Assembly (NCBI GenBank): GCA_965247065.1
Contig: CBDFGN010000006.1
Coordinates: 1,054,001-1,118,000, forward strand
From: CBDFGN01 sp965247065
GTDB taxonomy: Bacteria > Bacteroidota > Bacteroidia > Cytophagales > Cyclobacteriaceae
Direction: 5' to 3'
DNA: 64,000 nt
The translations under genes and the position numbers were made by a program. Below the pieces are notes generated by a model that was not told the origin of the DNA, searched no databases, and worked only from the letters and a program-made list of their open reading frames with translations. Below, piece after piece: positions 55,138-64,000 of the stretch. The first letter of the stretch is position 1, and each line of letters starts with the position of its first letter.

Positions 55138-58100
55138 ATGAGCGAAGAACTCCTAAAGGCTATAATCCAGCTTTTCGCGATAGTTGCTAAAGAACGAGTT
55201 ACCGAGGACGAACAGACCAATATCCAGGAATTCTTGTCCCTACATCTTAACCGGGACGCAATACCCTATTACTTGCAACTATTTGATGAATACTCCAGGG
55301 AAAAGGTCAAGGAAGAGGAAGTCGATATTCAGAACACGGATAAAGAAACGTTAGTCTTTATAGATGAGTGGTCTAAAATAATAGCCATCAGCAAGCGGAT
55401 CAACGAGGGTCTTTCCCAACAGCAAAAGGCGGTATTACTGGTAAAAATGATCGAGTTGCTCTGGGCTAATAAGGAAATGTCTGAGCGGCAGGGAAACCTC
55501 ATTTTCTACATCGGGAAGGCTATAAAATTCGAGAAGAAACACGTTGATGCGATCAAGGCTTTTGTCATGAGCCAAGACATCGAGGATATTTCCTTTAAGG
55601 AAATTTTGATTGTTGACGAAGGCTCTGCTGAACATCTTTATGAGAGTTTGCATTTGGTTAGACGAAATCTTACAGGTTTTGTTGCCGTCCTTCGTCTGCC
55701 CGGAATCGAAACCTATTTCATTAAGTACATCGGCATCACTCCAATGGTTTTGAACGGGATGTCACTGAAAAGTAGGAAGATTGCCATTTTACCCACTGGA
55801 TCTACAATTAGGGGTGACAAGATCGAAACCGTATACTTTAGCGACATAGTGGGTAAGTTTTTATACAGCGAAGTTGAATCAAAAACCTCGTTTCTTACCG
55901 AGAATCTGACCTTCAAATTCAAGAACGGTGACCTTGGACTTCGAGACATCAATATTGCCGAGGATGGTGGCAAACTAATAGGAATAATGGGGGCTAGCGG
56001 CTCAGGTAAGTCTACCCTTCTCAATGTCTTGAACGGGAATGATGGTCCTTCCTCTGGGAGAGTGCTCATTAACGGAATTGACGTCCATAGAGAGCCTAGG
56101 AGAATTGAGGGTGTCATTGGCTACGTCCCTCAGGATGACTTTTTGATTGAGGAGCTTACGGTATTCCAAAATCTATACTTTGCGGCCCGGTTGACTTTTA
56201 GCAACCTGGATGCGAGTGGTACATGGGACCTGGTGAACAAGACCCTGCGAAGCCTGGGATTGATGGATACCAAGGATATGATAGTGGGATCACTTTTGGA
56301 AAAGGTAATTAGCGGGGGGCAGCGAAAAAGGCTGAATATTGGACTTGAGCTACTTAGAGAACCAACCATCTTGTACGTCGACGAGCCAACTTCAGGTTTA
56401 TCTTCCCGCGACTCGGAAAACATCATGGACCTTCTGAAGGAACTATCATTGAGGGGAAAAATGGTCTTTGTCGTTATTCACCAGCCCTCGTCCGATATCT
56501 ACAAGATGTTCGATACTCTCTTAGTCCTGGATGTGGGGGGGTATCCGATCTATTATGGCAATCCAGTGGATGCTGTGGTCTATTTCAAAGAGAGGGTCAA
56601 TATGGCTGATCGGGGCTTAGGAGCCTGTATAGAGTGTGGTACAGTCAGAGTAGAGCAGATATTCAATATAATAGAAACCGCATCGTAAATGAATTCGGAA
56701 GGTTTACAGATCAAAGGAAGATAACCCCTGCGGAATGGAACGAGTACTACAAGCAATACGTAAAACCACCGTCGAGCACCACTTTTTCGGACCCGTTGAA
56801 GGTTACTCAGCGCATTCCTAATTTCTTCAGGCAGCTGGCCATTTTTGCCCAAAGGGATGTTCTGTCAAAATTGAGTAACCAACAGTACATGATGATAAAT
56901 ATGCTTGAGGCTCCAATTCTAGCCTTGTTTCTGGCATATATCGCCCGGTATCATTCTGAGGTTGGCATGGTTGATACAGGCTATAAGTTTAGCAAGAACG
57001 TGAATATCCCGGTTTATTTCTTCATGAGCATAATCATAGCTCTTTTTATGGGTTTGATGGTTAGTGCTGAAGAATTGCTTCGTGATCGCAAGATTGTTAA
57101 GCGGGAAAAATTTCTCAATCTGAGCAAGGGTAGCTACCTGCTATCCAAAATTCTGATCCTGTTTGGAATTTCCGCAATTCAAACCATATTATTCGTTTAT
57201 ATCGGGGACTTTATCCTGGAAATAGAGGGTATGAAGCTGGCCTATTGGATGGTTCTATTTTCCTGTTCATGCTTCACCAATATGCTGGGCCTCAATATTT
57301 CTTCTTCATTCAACTCGGCCGTTACTATCTACATACTCATTCCTTTATTATTAATTCCCCAATTGGTGCTAAGCGGGGTGATAATTGACTTTGACCGCTT
57401 CAATCCCCAAATATCAACCCCGGATGAGGTCCCGGTGATCGGAGAGATAATGGCTTCCCGGTGGGGATTTGAGGCCCTAATGGTCATCCAGTTCAAGGAT
57501 AACGCGTTCCAAAGAGAGTTCTATCAATTGGATAAGAAGAGGTATAATTCGAATTATAAAAACCTCTATTATATCCCGGAGTTGCAGGGAAAGTTGAGCT
57601 CCTGTTTAAGCAATTTCCAAAAGTTGGACTCGGCTAGTAAAACTCAATATGCCTATGACATCAAGATCCTGAGCAACGAGATTTCCAAGGAACTGGATTT
57701 GGTTGGCCGGAATCAATTAGCGGTTTTCGGTCAGCTTTCCGTGGACCAGTTCGATTCAGCGGTATGGCGGGAAACCGCCAGGTTTTTGAGAACTCTAAGA
57801 TCCTATTATCAGACCCGATTCAAACAGGCAATTGACCAGCGAGAAGATCAAGTTATCTCGATGACCCGCACCACCCGGGGCCTGGAGGAATATAAGTTTA
57901 ATCGGGAGCGTTTTACCAACGAAAGGGTCCGGGACCATGTGACCAACGCTAAAGCCTCCGATCGGATCGTCGAGGAAGGCACGCGGCTAATTCGCAAAAT
58001 TGGCCCCATTTACATGGTTCCCTCACCTGACTCTTTCTTGGACTTCAGAGACCAGTTTTTCACCCCAACCAAGTATTTTGGCGGATATTATTTTGATACT

Positions 58101-58226
58101 TTCTACTTTAACATTTTGGCCATTTGGGTCATGACGGCCTTCTTAACGGTCACGCTCTTTTTCGACTTACTGGCCCGATTCGTTAAACTTTTCAGCCGGG
58201 ATTACCGGATAAAACGTCCGAAATAG
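55138..58226 (+). pseudogene. TerB-like/ABCG fusion transporter, frameshifted between ATPase and permease
   Basis: One long gene in two frames. Residues about 1-150 form a TerB-like helical domain (EELLKAIIQLFAIVAKERVT). A FHA-like strand region follows (about 165-260), then an ABCG-type ATPase: GIMGASGSGKSTLLNVLNG, VISGGQRKRLNIGLELLREP, ILYVDEPTSGLSSRDS. The frame runs to a stop at 56688 after FNIIETAS. At about 56679 the DNA has ACCGC where ACCCGC would give ETRIVNEFGRFTDQRKITPA, the start of the next part. The permease continues to 58226 with six hydrophobic helices in two groups. The joined protein is about 1029 residues, typical for this Bacteroidota family; the substrate is unknown. Confidence 0.83.
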
Positions 58227-58235
58227 GCCCGGGAG

Positions 58236-58805
58236 TCAGATTGAAAGCGAGTACCTCCGGTCAAGCCATAAAAACCCCTGGTAAATTAGCCAAGCTGTCA
58301 AGATCCCGACGGCGGCTCCCACTACAACATCAGCGGGGTAATGCTTTCCCACATAAATACGGCTGTAGGAAACCAGACCTGACCAAACGAAACCGATCCA
58401 GGCCCAATTTACCTTGCTTCGAAAAAACAACCATACACCTGTAGCCAGTCCAAAAGTGGTGGATGCATGGGATGAGGCAAAACTCCACTTTCCGGCGCAC
58501 GGAACAAGCAATCGGATCTGATCGACCAGATCGGGATTATAACAGGGTCTCAGCCGCTGGAAGAAAGGTTTCATTATTTCGGAAGTAATATGATTAGCGA
58601 CCAGAACAGAAAGTCCTAACGCCAGCACCACCCAAATCCCATTCTTGCCATATTTCCAAACAATCAGACCTACTAGCAAAGCGTAAAATGGAACGGGATA
58701 ATAGCGATTGCTAAGAGCCAGCATTATTCCGTCCAAAAAACTGCCGTGAAAACCATTTAGGGTAACAAACAGATCAATGTCCAGCCTTTCCAAAAACTCA
58801 ATCAT
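58236..58805 (-). CDS. PAP2-family membrane phosphatase
   Basis: The protein has 189 residues and about five hydrophobic helices. The phosphatase motifs are KPFFQRLRPC (KxxxxxxRP), SFASSHASTTFGLATG (PSGH-like; here SSHA) and SRIYVGKHYPADVVVGAAVG (SRxxxxxHxxxD). Such enzymes act on lipid phosphates, for example undecaprenyl pyrophosphate, phosphatidylglycerol phosphate or lipid A. It starts 2 bp after the mtnA stop on the same strand, so translational coupling is likely, though the two functions are not obviously linked. Confidence 0.9.
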   Translation of the reverse strand: MIEFLERLDIDLFVTLNGFHGSFLDGIMLALSNRYYPVPFYALLVGLIVWKYGKNGIWVVLALGLSVLVANHITSEIMKPFFQRLRPCYNPDLVDQIRLLVPCAGKWSFASSHASTTFGLATGVWLFFRSKVNWAWIGFVWSGLVSYSRIYVGKHYPADVVVGAAVGILTAWLIYQGFLWLDRRYSLSI

Positions 58806-58807
58806 GG

Positions 58808-59875
58808 TTATTCCTTGCCAGAAGCCGCAACTACACCAAGGATTCCTACTTCATCAGCCTGGATTACCCCTTTTTCGGTAATTATTCCAGTAACATAGCG
58901 AGCTGGGGTTACGTCAAATGCCGGGTTTAATGCTTCCGATCCAGGTGAGCAAACCAAGAGCTGCTGAACCGAACCGTCCGCAGCTTTACCGGTTTGATAC
59001 AGGATCTCATCCTGGCTCCTCTCTTCAATGGGAATATTCTTTCCGGTGGGGCAATCCAGATCAATAGTTGATGTCGGGGCTGCGACGTAAAAGGGCACGC
59101 CAAACTCCCTCGCTGCAATGGCCTTCTCAAGGGTACCGATCTTATTGGCCACATCCCCATTCCTGGCTATGCGATCAGATCCTACGATTATCATATCGAT
59201 TTTTCCTTGTGACATCAGATGGGCGCCGGCGTTGTCTGGAACGATGAAATGAGGAACATCCTCATTCTTTAATTCCCAGGCGGTCAAACGGGCGCCTTGA
59301 CTTCGGGGACGGGTTTCATCAACCAGAACCGTGAGGTTCTTCCCATTGCGGTGGGCTTCGTAGATGGGGGAAAGGGCGCTGCCATGATCAACGAAAGCCA
59401 GCCATCCTGCATTGCAGTGGGTTTCGATTTGGGCTCCTTCCTTGATCAATCCCTCGCCATGTACTCCTATAAGCCTACAGCTTTCGGCGTCCTCATCGGC
59501 GATTGCCTGGGCCTCGGAGACCGCCGCTTTTGAGGGTTTGGTTGATGCTAGGGCGGTGTTGTAGACTCTTTGGGTGGCGTAAAAAAGATTCTGGGCGGTA
59601 GGTCGTGTACCTTCAATTCGCACTCGGGCGGCATCCACATATTCCTTGAAGCCGGTAATCGGTGCCTCCAGGAAGGCTTGGGCCATGGCATATCCGGCAG
59701 TTGCCCCAACGGCTCCGGCCCCTCGAACCACCATTTCATGGATCGCGCGACAGGTTTCAACGTGATCCAAAGCTTCCAGAACCTTGAATTCGAACGGTAA
59801 TGCATTTTGCTCGATTAGAAATACTGTAGAACCCTCCATCCAAGTGGTCCGAAAATGCTGTCCTTCAACTTTCAT
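58808..59875 (-). CDS. mtnA: S-methyl-5-thioribose-1-phosphate isomerase
   Basis: The protein has 355 residues. It has the MtnA/eIF2B-alpha fold with VVRGAGAVGATAGYAMAQAF near the start, the catalytic Cys in IETHCNAGWLAF, and the catalytic Asp in IIVGSDRIARNGDVANKIGT. VDETRPRSQGARLTAWEL matches the substrate pocket. It isomerises methylthioribose 1-phosphate to methylthioribulose 1-phosphate in the methionine salvage pathway. Other mtn genes are absent nearby, and in some bacteria MtnA serves 5-methylthioribose or 5-deoxyribose disposal. It is the first gene of a pair with the PAP2 phosphatase. Confidence 0.93.
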   Translation of the reverse strand: MKVEGQHFRTTWMEGSTVFLIEQNALPFEFKVLEALDHVETCRAIHEMVVRGAGAVGATAGYAMAQAFLEAPITGFKEYVDAARVRIEGTRPTAQNLFYATQRVYNTALASTKPSKAAVSEAQAIADEDAESCRLIGVHGEGLIKEGAQIETHCNAGWLAFVDHGSALSPIYEAHRNGKNLTVLVDETRPRSQGARLTAWELKNEDVPHFIVPDNAGAHLMSQGKIDMIIVGSDRIARNGDVANKIGTLEKAIAAREFGVPFYVAAPTSTIDLDCPTGKNIPIEERSQDEILYQTGKAADGSVQQLLVCSPGSEALNPAFDVTPARYVTGIITEKGVIQADEVGILGVVAASGKE

Positions 59876-59903
59876 GGTGAACCTCTCATGTGATTATTCG
59901 AGA

Positions 59904-59911
59904 CAAAAGTA
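59904..59911 (-). promoter_or_regulatory. Possible -7 box (TACTTTTG) for mtnA
   Basis: On the minus strand TACTTTTG matches TAnnTTTG and lies 28 bp upstream of the mtnA start. The -33 TTG is not clear. Confidence 0.4.
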
Positions 59912-60234
59912 CAAAATCCATACCCGTTGTTTGCCGTTAAATTCTTCATGTCTTTGGAGAACATCGATGGGTTGGATTTGCTGGTGCGGAAGTCTATCTT
60001 TTTGAAGTAGGTTCTATTTTGCCTGTTGGGATTGTTTCTTCCTCGAATTGGTACCTGATAGCCGGTACTCGGTAGCGGGTCACCTGATTCTTGACAAACT
60101 CACTTCTTAATTAATCACCAAAGGATACCACGCTTTATAATCGTTTACTACTATTTTAGGGCATGATGAAAGGCATGGCCTACCTTTGCTGATGATTAAC
60201 GATCAAAGCAGAAAGGCCGCCTCGCATCACAGTT
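59912..60234. other. Intergenic region between divergent mtnA and the GT9 gene
   Basis: No gene is recognised on either strand; the final 60 bp must contain the promoter of the heptosyltransferase-waaA-radical SAM operon. Confidence 0.4.
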
Positions 60235-61269
60235 GTGGACATTCAAAAGATATTGATCATACGGCTCAGCTCAATCGGGGATATAATTCTTGCTACCCCT
60301 TTGATTCGGTGTGTTCGTGAAAAACATCCAAAAGCCCAAATCGATTTCTTGGTCAAGCACCAATTCCAAGATCTGTTGGCAACTAATCCTCATCTCAATA
60401 ATGTCATAGTATTTGAAAAAGCAGGCCAGGGCAAACCGCTCAGGGAATTGAGAAGCCGGATCAGAAGTGAGGGCTATGACTGGATCATCGACATACATCG
60501 CAATTTACGAAGCCTTTACTTGAGTAGAGGATCGGGTGCGAATTTGGTGACCCGCCATTCTAAGAAGATCTTTTATCGCAGCATGTTGGTGTATCTTGGA
60601 ATTAACCTCTATCCTGAAGTTGAGCCAGTCATGCTCCGTTACTTCCGGGCAGTTAACGGAAGGGGCATTCAATATGACGGCATGCAAACCGAGATCCCAG
60701 TACCGGATGGATACGGTTCAGCCTTAGCCGATAGATTCCCAGGCCTTGCCGGGGATCGATGGACTCTTACCATTTGTCCAGGAGCCAGCTTTGCTAACAA
60801 GAGATGGTTGCCCGATCGATTCTTGGAGGTCGCCAAATTCTATTCCGGCACCCGGGGCGCCCAAATTTTGTTCCTGGGCGGGGCGGGTGATTCGGACCTT
60901 TGCGCCGGTTTGGCCAGCGAGATTTCGGGCTCCATTAATCTGGCTGGGGAGCTGTCTTTGCTGGAGTCGGCCGCCATCCTGAAAGGCAGTAACCTGGTTG
61001 TCACCAATGACTCAGGAATGATGCATCTGGCTCAATCCCAAAAAGTGCCGTTAGTGGCTATTTTTGGACCGACCACGCGTGAATTGGGCTACTTTCCGAT
61101 GCCTGAGCAATCGGCTGTTGTTGAAGCGGATGTTGCTTGCCGGCCCTGCACCCACAATGGGCTGGATCATTGTCCTAAGAGGCACTTCCGATGCATGAGA
61201 GAAATCTCGGCGGAGATGATCCTCGAAGCCGCCGGCCAATTTGATGACCCATTGTCAAGAACAAATTGA
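60235..61269 (+). CDS. Family 9 glycosyltransferase (heptosyltransferase-like)
   Basis: The protein has 344 residues from a GTG start. The GT9 pattern is clear: KILIIRLSSIGDIILATPLI, YDWIIDIHRNLRSLYLS, LTICPGASFANKRWLPDRF, ILFLGGAGDSDLCAGLA, NLVVTNDSGMMHLAQSQKVP and ALFGPTTRELGYFP (AIFGPTTR). These enzymes add heptose or similar sugars to lipopolysaccharide core. It overlaps waaA by one base (TGATG), so the two are translationally coupled; a third gene follows in the same operon. Confidence 0.9.
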   Translation: MDIQKILIIRLSSIGDIILATPLIRCVREKHPKAQIDFLVKHQFQDLLATNPHLNNVIVFEKAGQGKPLRELRSRIRSEGYDWIIDIHRNLRSLYLSRGSGANLVTRHSKKIFYRSMLVYLGINLYPEVEPVMLRYFRAVNGRGIQYDGMQTEIPVPDGYGSALADRFPGLAGDRWTLTICPGASFANKRWLPDRFLEVAKFYSGTRGAQILFLGGAGDSDLCAGLASEISGSINLAGELSLLESAAILKGSNLVVTNDSGMMHLAQSQKVPLVAIFGPTTRELGYFPMPEQSAVVEADVACRPCTHNGLDHCPKRHFRCMREISAEMILEAAGQFDDPLSRTN

Positions 61270-62564
61270 TGGGCAGATTCTGGTTCATGGTATATAATCT
61301 TTTGGTGCCAATCCTGTTTTTTGGATTTTGGTTGAGTAGTTTTTTTGATCGAAAAACAAGGCAGTCATTTTCCGGCAGGGCAGGGCAGGCTGATAAACTT
61401 AAACAATACCTTAACTCAGTTCCTCCAGGATTTACCAGGATATGGGTGCATTGTGTATCCGTAGGGGAATGGCTGCAAGCATTGCCGATCATTCAAGTTT
61501 TAAAAGAATCAAACCCCAACTTGATTGTGGTGGTCAGTTTTTTTTCCTCTTCTGGGTACAATTACCTGAAAAGCAAGTCACCAATTGATTTCAAATTCTA
61601 CCTACCATTCGATTTCTACAGGTCCGCACGTAGCACGTTCACAATTCTGAAGCCCGATTTGTGGATAGTGTCCAAGTTTGACGTCTGGCCCAACCACATG
61701 CATTGGGCAGGCAAATTGGGTGTGCCCACGGTACTGATCGCTGCGACGCTGTCCGCGGATACCGGCCGTCTCAAAGAACCAGTTGCAACGCTGAATCGAT
61801 ACGTTTACCGAAATTTCAGTTGGTTGTTTCCGATCTCCAATTTGGACCGGGATCGGCTGTTAAAGCTGTTTCCACATCCAGCCCGAATGGTAGTGGCCGG
61901 AGATACGCGATTCGATTCGGTCTTCCAAAAGTGGGAACTGGTACAGGCCTCTGGTACGAGGCCCGTCTTTGAACCGGTTCCGGAGGTAATTCTTCTGGCT
62001 GGGAGTATCTGGCCTACTGATGAACAGCACCTTCTGCCGGCCTTGAAAAGCCTGCTGCTTAAGCACCAAAATCTGAGCGCGGTGCTAGTCCCACATGAAC
62101 TTCATGAGAACCAGTTCAAAACGATTGAAGGATTTTTCGGGGATTCTTTTGCCACTGAAAGGTATTCTGTATTTGAGGCTCGCGGCCATACAAAGGCCCG
62201 AATCGCCATTGTGGACACTGTAGGAAAACTGGCGGGTTTATACCTGAACTGCGACCTGGCCTATGTAGGCGGCAGCTTTGGGGTTGGGGTTCACAACGTT
62301 ATGGAGCCGGCGGTATTTGGTAAACCTGTTCTTTTTGGTCCGAAACATGTGAATTCATTTGAAGCTTTGGAGCTCAAGCGTTTGGGAGGTGGATTTGAGG
62401 TGAACGACCGATCCGAAATAGAGCGTCAGCTTGATATATTAATCTCGAATACGGAACTTCGCACGTCTACCGGTGAAACTGCTAAGGGCTTAGTTATGAA
62501 CAATCTGGGGGCTACAGGGAAGATCCTGGAGAAACTTAAGCAAGAGTATGATTTTATTTCCTAG
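61269..62564 (+). CDS. waaA: 3-deoxy-D-manno-octulosonic acid (KDO) transferase
   Basis: The protein has 431 residues from the ATG at 61269, whose A is the last base of the preceding stop codon (TGATG); this decides the start over an adjacent TTG. The N-terminal membrane anchor (FMVYNLLVPILFFGFWLSSF) and the GT30 motifs RIWVHCVSVGEWLQALPII, YNYLKSKSPIDFKFYLPFDF and ILLAGSIWPTDEQHLLPAL are present. The C-terminal AYVGGSFGVGVHNVMEPAVF and GKPVLFGPKHVNSFEA form the CMP-KDO site. It attaches KDO to lipid A precursor at the inner face of the inner membrane. Its 3' end overlaps the radical SAM gene by 17 bp. Confidence 0.94.
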   Translation: MGRFWFMVYNLLVPILFFGFWLSSFFDRKTRQSFSGRAGQADKLKQYLNSVPPGFTRIWVHCVSVGEWLQALPIIQVLKESNPNLIVVVSFFSSSGYNYLKSKSPIDFKFYLPFDFYRSARSTFTILKPDLWIVSKFDVWPNHMHWAGKLGVPTVLIAATLSADTGRLKEPVATLNRYVYRNFSWLFPISNLDRDRLLKLFPHPARMVVAGDTRFDSVFQKWELVQASGTRPVFEPVPEVILLAGSIWPTDEQHLLPALKSLLLKHQNLSAVLVPHELHENQFKTIEGFFGDSFATERYSVFEARGHTKARIAIVDTVGKLAGLYLNCDLAYVGGSFGVGVHNVMEPAVFGKPVLFGPKHVNSFEALELKRLGGGFEVNDRSEIERQLDILISNTELRTSTGETAKGLVMNNLGATGKILEKLKQEYDFIS

Positions 62565-63393
62565 CATAATTCAGATAGAAACTACGGTGCTGTGCAACAG
62601 CGCCTGTACTTTTTGCCCTCAAAACGAGATGACCAGAGGGCCGAAATACATGGAAGACTGGGTTTGGAAAAAGATAATTGACGAGAGCAAGGGCAAGGGT
62701 ATCCTTTATCGTCCTTTTATGATCAATGAACCATTCGTAGACCCCCGGCTGGCAGAGATCATTCGATATATCAGGGAGGATGAAACCGCCAAGGTAGAGC
62801 TCAATTCCAATGCCCATATGACAGGGAAGACCGACATACCTGCCATCGTGGAAGCCGGTCTGGACGTTGTAAGGTTCAGCATCGATGGCTTTTCGCAGGA
62901 GACCTATGATCAGAGTGGGAGGGGAGGAAGCCTGGAAAAGATGATGAACAACGTCCTGGGGTTTGTCGAAGAACGGGACCGCCAGGGAGACGATTGTCAC
63001 GTGGAGGTCCGAATGATCAATATGGATTTCAACCGGCATGAACATGAGGACTTCCAGAATTTCTGGAACGAGAAAGCTGATAAAGGCACGGTGACTACTT
63101 ATTATGATTGGCCCTGGACCGGGCAAACCACTTTCGTTGCCAAGCCATGTCCCAAGGTCCAGCACGAGATGTTTTTCATGGCCGATGGACGGGCTACCCT
63201 ATGTTGTTGGGATGCTCATGAGAGAGGAATTGTTGGAGATGTCAAGGCTGAGAGTGTGGAGGAGATTTGGCACGGTGCCACCATGGCGAAATATAAAAAA
63301 TGGCTGGATCGCGGGGAACGCGGACAAATCGAGCTATGTTCACGTTGTACAGCCTATGACGATTATGATTTCTCCGATTGGTCGGGATACTAA
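62548..63393 (+). CDS. Radical SAM/SPASM-type protein in the LPS core operon
   Basis: The protein has 281 residues. The radical SAM cluster motif CxxxCxxC is in LCNSACTFCPQNEMTRGPKY. The barrel pattern continues with NEPFVDPRLAEIIRYIRE and VVRFSIDGFSQETYDQSGRG. A C-terminal auxiliary cluster region has CPKVQHEMFFMADGRATLCC and ELCSRC, like a reduced SPASM/twitch domain. Start ATG 62548 overlaps the end of waaA, so it belongs to the same operon. The reaction is unknown, but the position suggests modification of a lipid A, KDO or core-sugar precursor. Confidence 0.85.
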   Translation: MILFPSIIQIETTVLCNSACTFCPQNEMTRGPKYMEDWVWKKIIDESKGKGILYRPFMINEPFVDPRLAEIIRYIREDETAKVELNSNAHMTGKTDIPAIVEAGLDVVRFSIDGFSQETYDQSGRGGSLEKMMNNVLGFVEERDRQGDDCHVEVRMINMDFNRHEHEDFQNFWNEKADKGTVTTYYDWPWTGQTTFVAKPCPKVQHEMFFMADGRATLCCWDAHERGIVGDVKAESVEEIWHGATMAKYKKWLDRGERGQIELCSRCTAYDDYDFSDWSGY

Positions 63394-63428
63394 ACAGTAA
63401 AACAGTAAGCATTCATTCATTATTAAAA

Positions 63429-63501
63429 GCGGCGGTAGCTCAGTTGGTAGAGCATCAGCTTCCCAAGCTGAGGGTCGCGGGTTCGAGTCCCGTTCGCCGC
63501 T
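63429..63501 (+). tRNA. tRNA-Gly (anticodon CCC)
   Basis: A 73-nt cloverleaf: acceptor GCGGCGG with TCGCCGC (one G-U), D-arm GCTC...GAGC, anticodon stem TCAGC/GCTGA with loop TTCCCAA (anticodon CCC), T-arm GCGGG TTCGAGT CCCGT. No CCA is encoded. It lies 35 bp after the radical SAM gene. The sequence after it repeats its 3' end. Confidence 0.96.
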
Positions 63502-63676
63502 CTAAGTATTTCTAGCAGGTTAAGGGACGAGAAGCCTGCCCCGTAATTTTCGAATGAAATATTGCAAGGAGTCCCGTTCGCCGCCCTAATTATTTCAACA
63601 AGGTTAAGGGGGGGAAGCCTGCACCCCAATTTTAAAATGAAATATTGCGAGGAGTCCCGCTCGCCGATCTAATTGC
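63485..63676 (+). repeat. Tandem repeat containing the tRNA-Gly 3' end
   Basis: Starting inside the tRNA T-arm (GAGTCCCGTTCGCCGC at 63485), a unit of 84 bp and then 83 bp is repeated, with new starts at 63569 and 63652. The third copy is cut short near 63676. Each unit carries the tRNA T-loop/acceptor segment followed by a spacer with AGGTTAAGGG, AAGCCTGC and TGAAATATTGC. The copies have drifted. Partial tRNA ends in tandem are a mark of integration or recombination at a tRNA gene. Confidence 0.85.
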
Positions 63677-63819
63677 AACTATCAGTTAATTCGGCTAAAC
63701 GAACAACGAATCAACGAATCCTCCGAGCCATAGCCGATGCAATAATGGTCCTTTGACCGACATTTCTGATCGGGCCTTCAACCCTTCAACCCTTCAACTC
63801 TTTCACCCAATTCACCAAT

Positions 63820-64000
63820 TCATTCAACATCGGCTTTGTAAATAAAATAGTGATCATCCGGATTGTACTTCGGATTCAGAAAGTGCATTAGCCTATCCAG
63901 ATTTGAGGGTTTTATTTCGGCCATGAATTCGAGAGGTGCATATTCCTTTTCCCATCGAAATCGCCGCGCCTCATGATCCTCCCTTCCTTTGATGACAATG
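63820..64000 (-). CDS. C-terminal end of an unrecognised protein (runs off the window)
   Basis: The minus strand is open from the window edge to TGA at 63820-63822, giving 59 residues ending with LMHFLNPKYNPDDHYFIYKA DVE. No family was recognised from this tail. It converges on the tRNA-Gly region. Confidence 0.5.
   Translation of the reverse strand, partial: IVIKGREDHEARRFRWEKEYAPLEFMAEIKPSNLDRLMHFLNPKYNPDDHYFIYKADVE

Noticed and set aside
55138..58226. ABCG halves as two genes with a programmed frameshift
   Set aside because: No slippery heptamer is visible and a single missing C explains the break.
63500..63660. Extra tRNA genes after tRNA-Gly
   Set aside because: Only the 3' end is present in each repeat; no D-arm or anticodon arm can be folded.

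Overview
The window is chromosomal DNA of a Bacteroidota bacterium, most likely a Cytophagales-like lineage; this is inferred from gene content, not from a marker tree. Indicators are a two-component-regulator beta-propeller protein, many Cys-anchored lipoproteins, the long form of IspH, DoxX plus Tat-exported Gfo/Idh/MocA oxidoreductase, GH65 with NADP-pentose genes, a TerB-like/ABCG fusion transporter, KDO transferase (a Gram-negative envelope), and putative TAnnTTTG-type -7 promoter boxes.

Layout. 1-14955: mixed housekeeping and envelope genes (propeller protein, M2 metallopeptidase, membrane adenylate cyclase, aldo/keto reductase, FKBP isomerase, SYLF protein, a broken FadL-like porin, AI-2E transporter, PdxH, an NmrA-like oxidoreductase, a DUF899 protein). 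15051-25048: a sugar module in which GH65 phosphorylase, pgl and zwf (minus) diverge from gnd (plus). An IS1595-family element sits in the shared intergenic region, and an IS982 element interrupts a gluconate-5-dehydrogenase-like gene. 25188-37756: DUF2214 protein, MobA-like nucleotidyltransferase, sensor kinase, TraB/GumN protein, a frameshifted YfiT/DinB gene, ispH, a TetR gene followed by a wrecked TolC gene, an MscS stub, a radical SAM enzyme, and a Gfo/Idh/MocA plus DoxX pair. 37869-54663: a region bounded by two inverted copies of one IS110-family element. It holds a truncated acetoacetyl-CoA synthetase, a truncated glycosyltransferase, a frameshifted cyclase, an amino-acid-oxidase-like/glycosyltransferase pair, arsM, an ABC exporter with a nonsense codon, and a large Lhr-type helicase broken by the IS and two indels. 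55138-64000: a frameshifted ABCG-type transporter, PAP2 phosphatase with mtnA, a heptosyltransferase-waaA-radical SAM operon, and a tRNA-Gly followed by tandem copies of its own 3' end.

The most striking property is the density of damaged genes: at least twelve loci in 64 kb carry IS insertions, nonsense codons, indels or truncations. Nonsense substitutions and IS insertions with target duplications cannot be explained by homopolymer sequencing error. Several single-base indels could be, so the segment is either genuinely decaying or a mixture of decay and assembly error. The best candidate for unusual biology is the IS110 pair: each copy has about 290 bp of structured non-coding DNA upstream of the transposase, where bridge RNAs are encoded in this family. 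One copy sits in a reconstructable target with a CT core. No clearly new defence or biosynthetic system was found.
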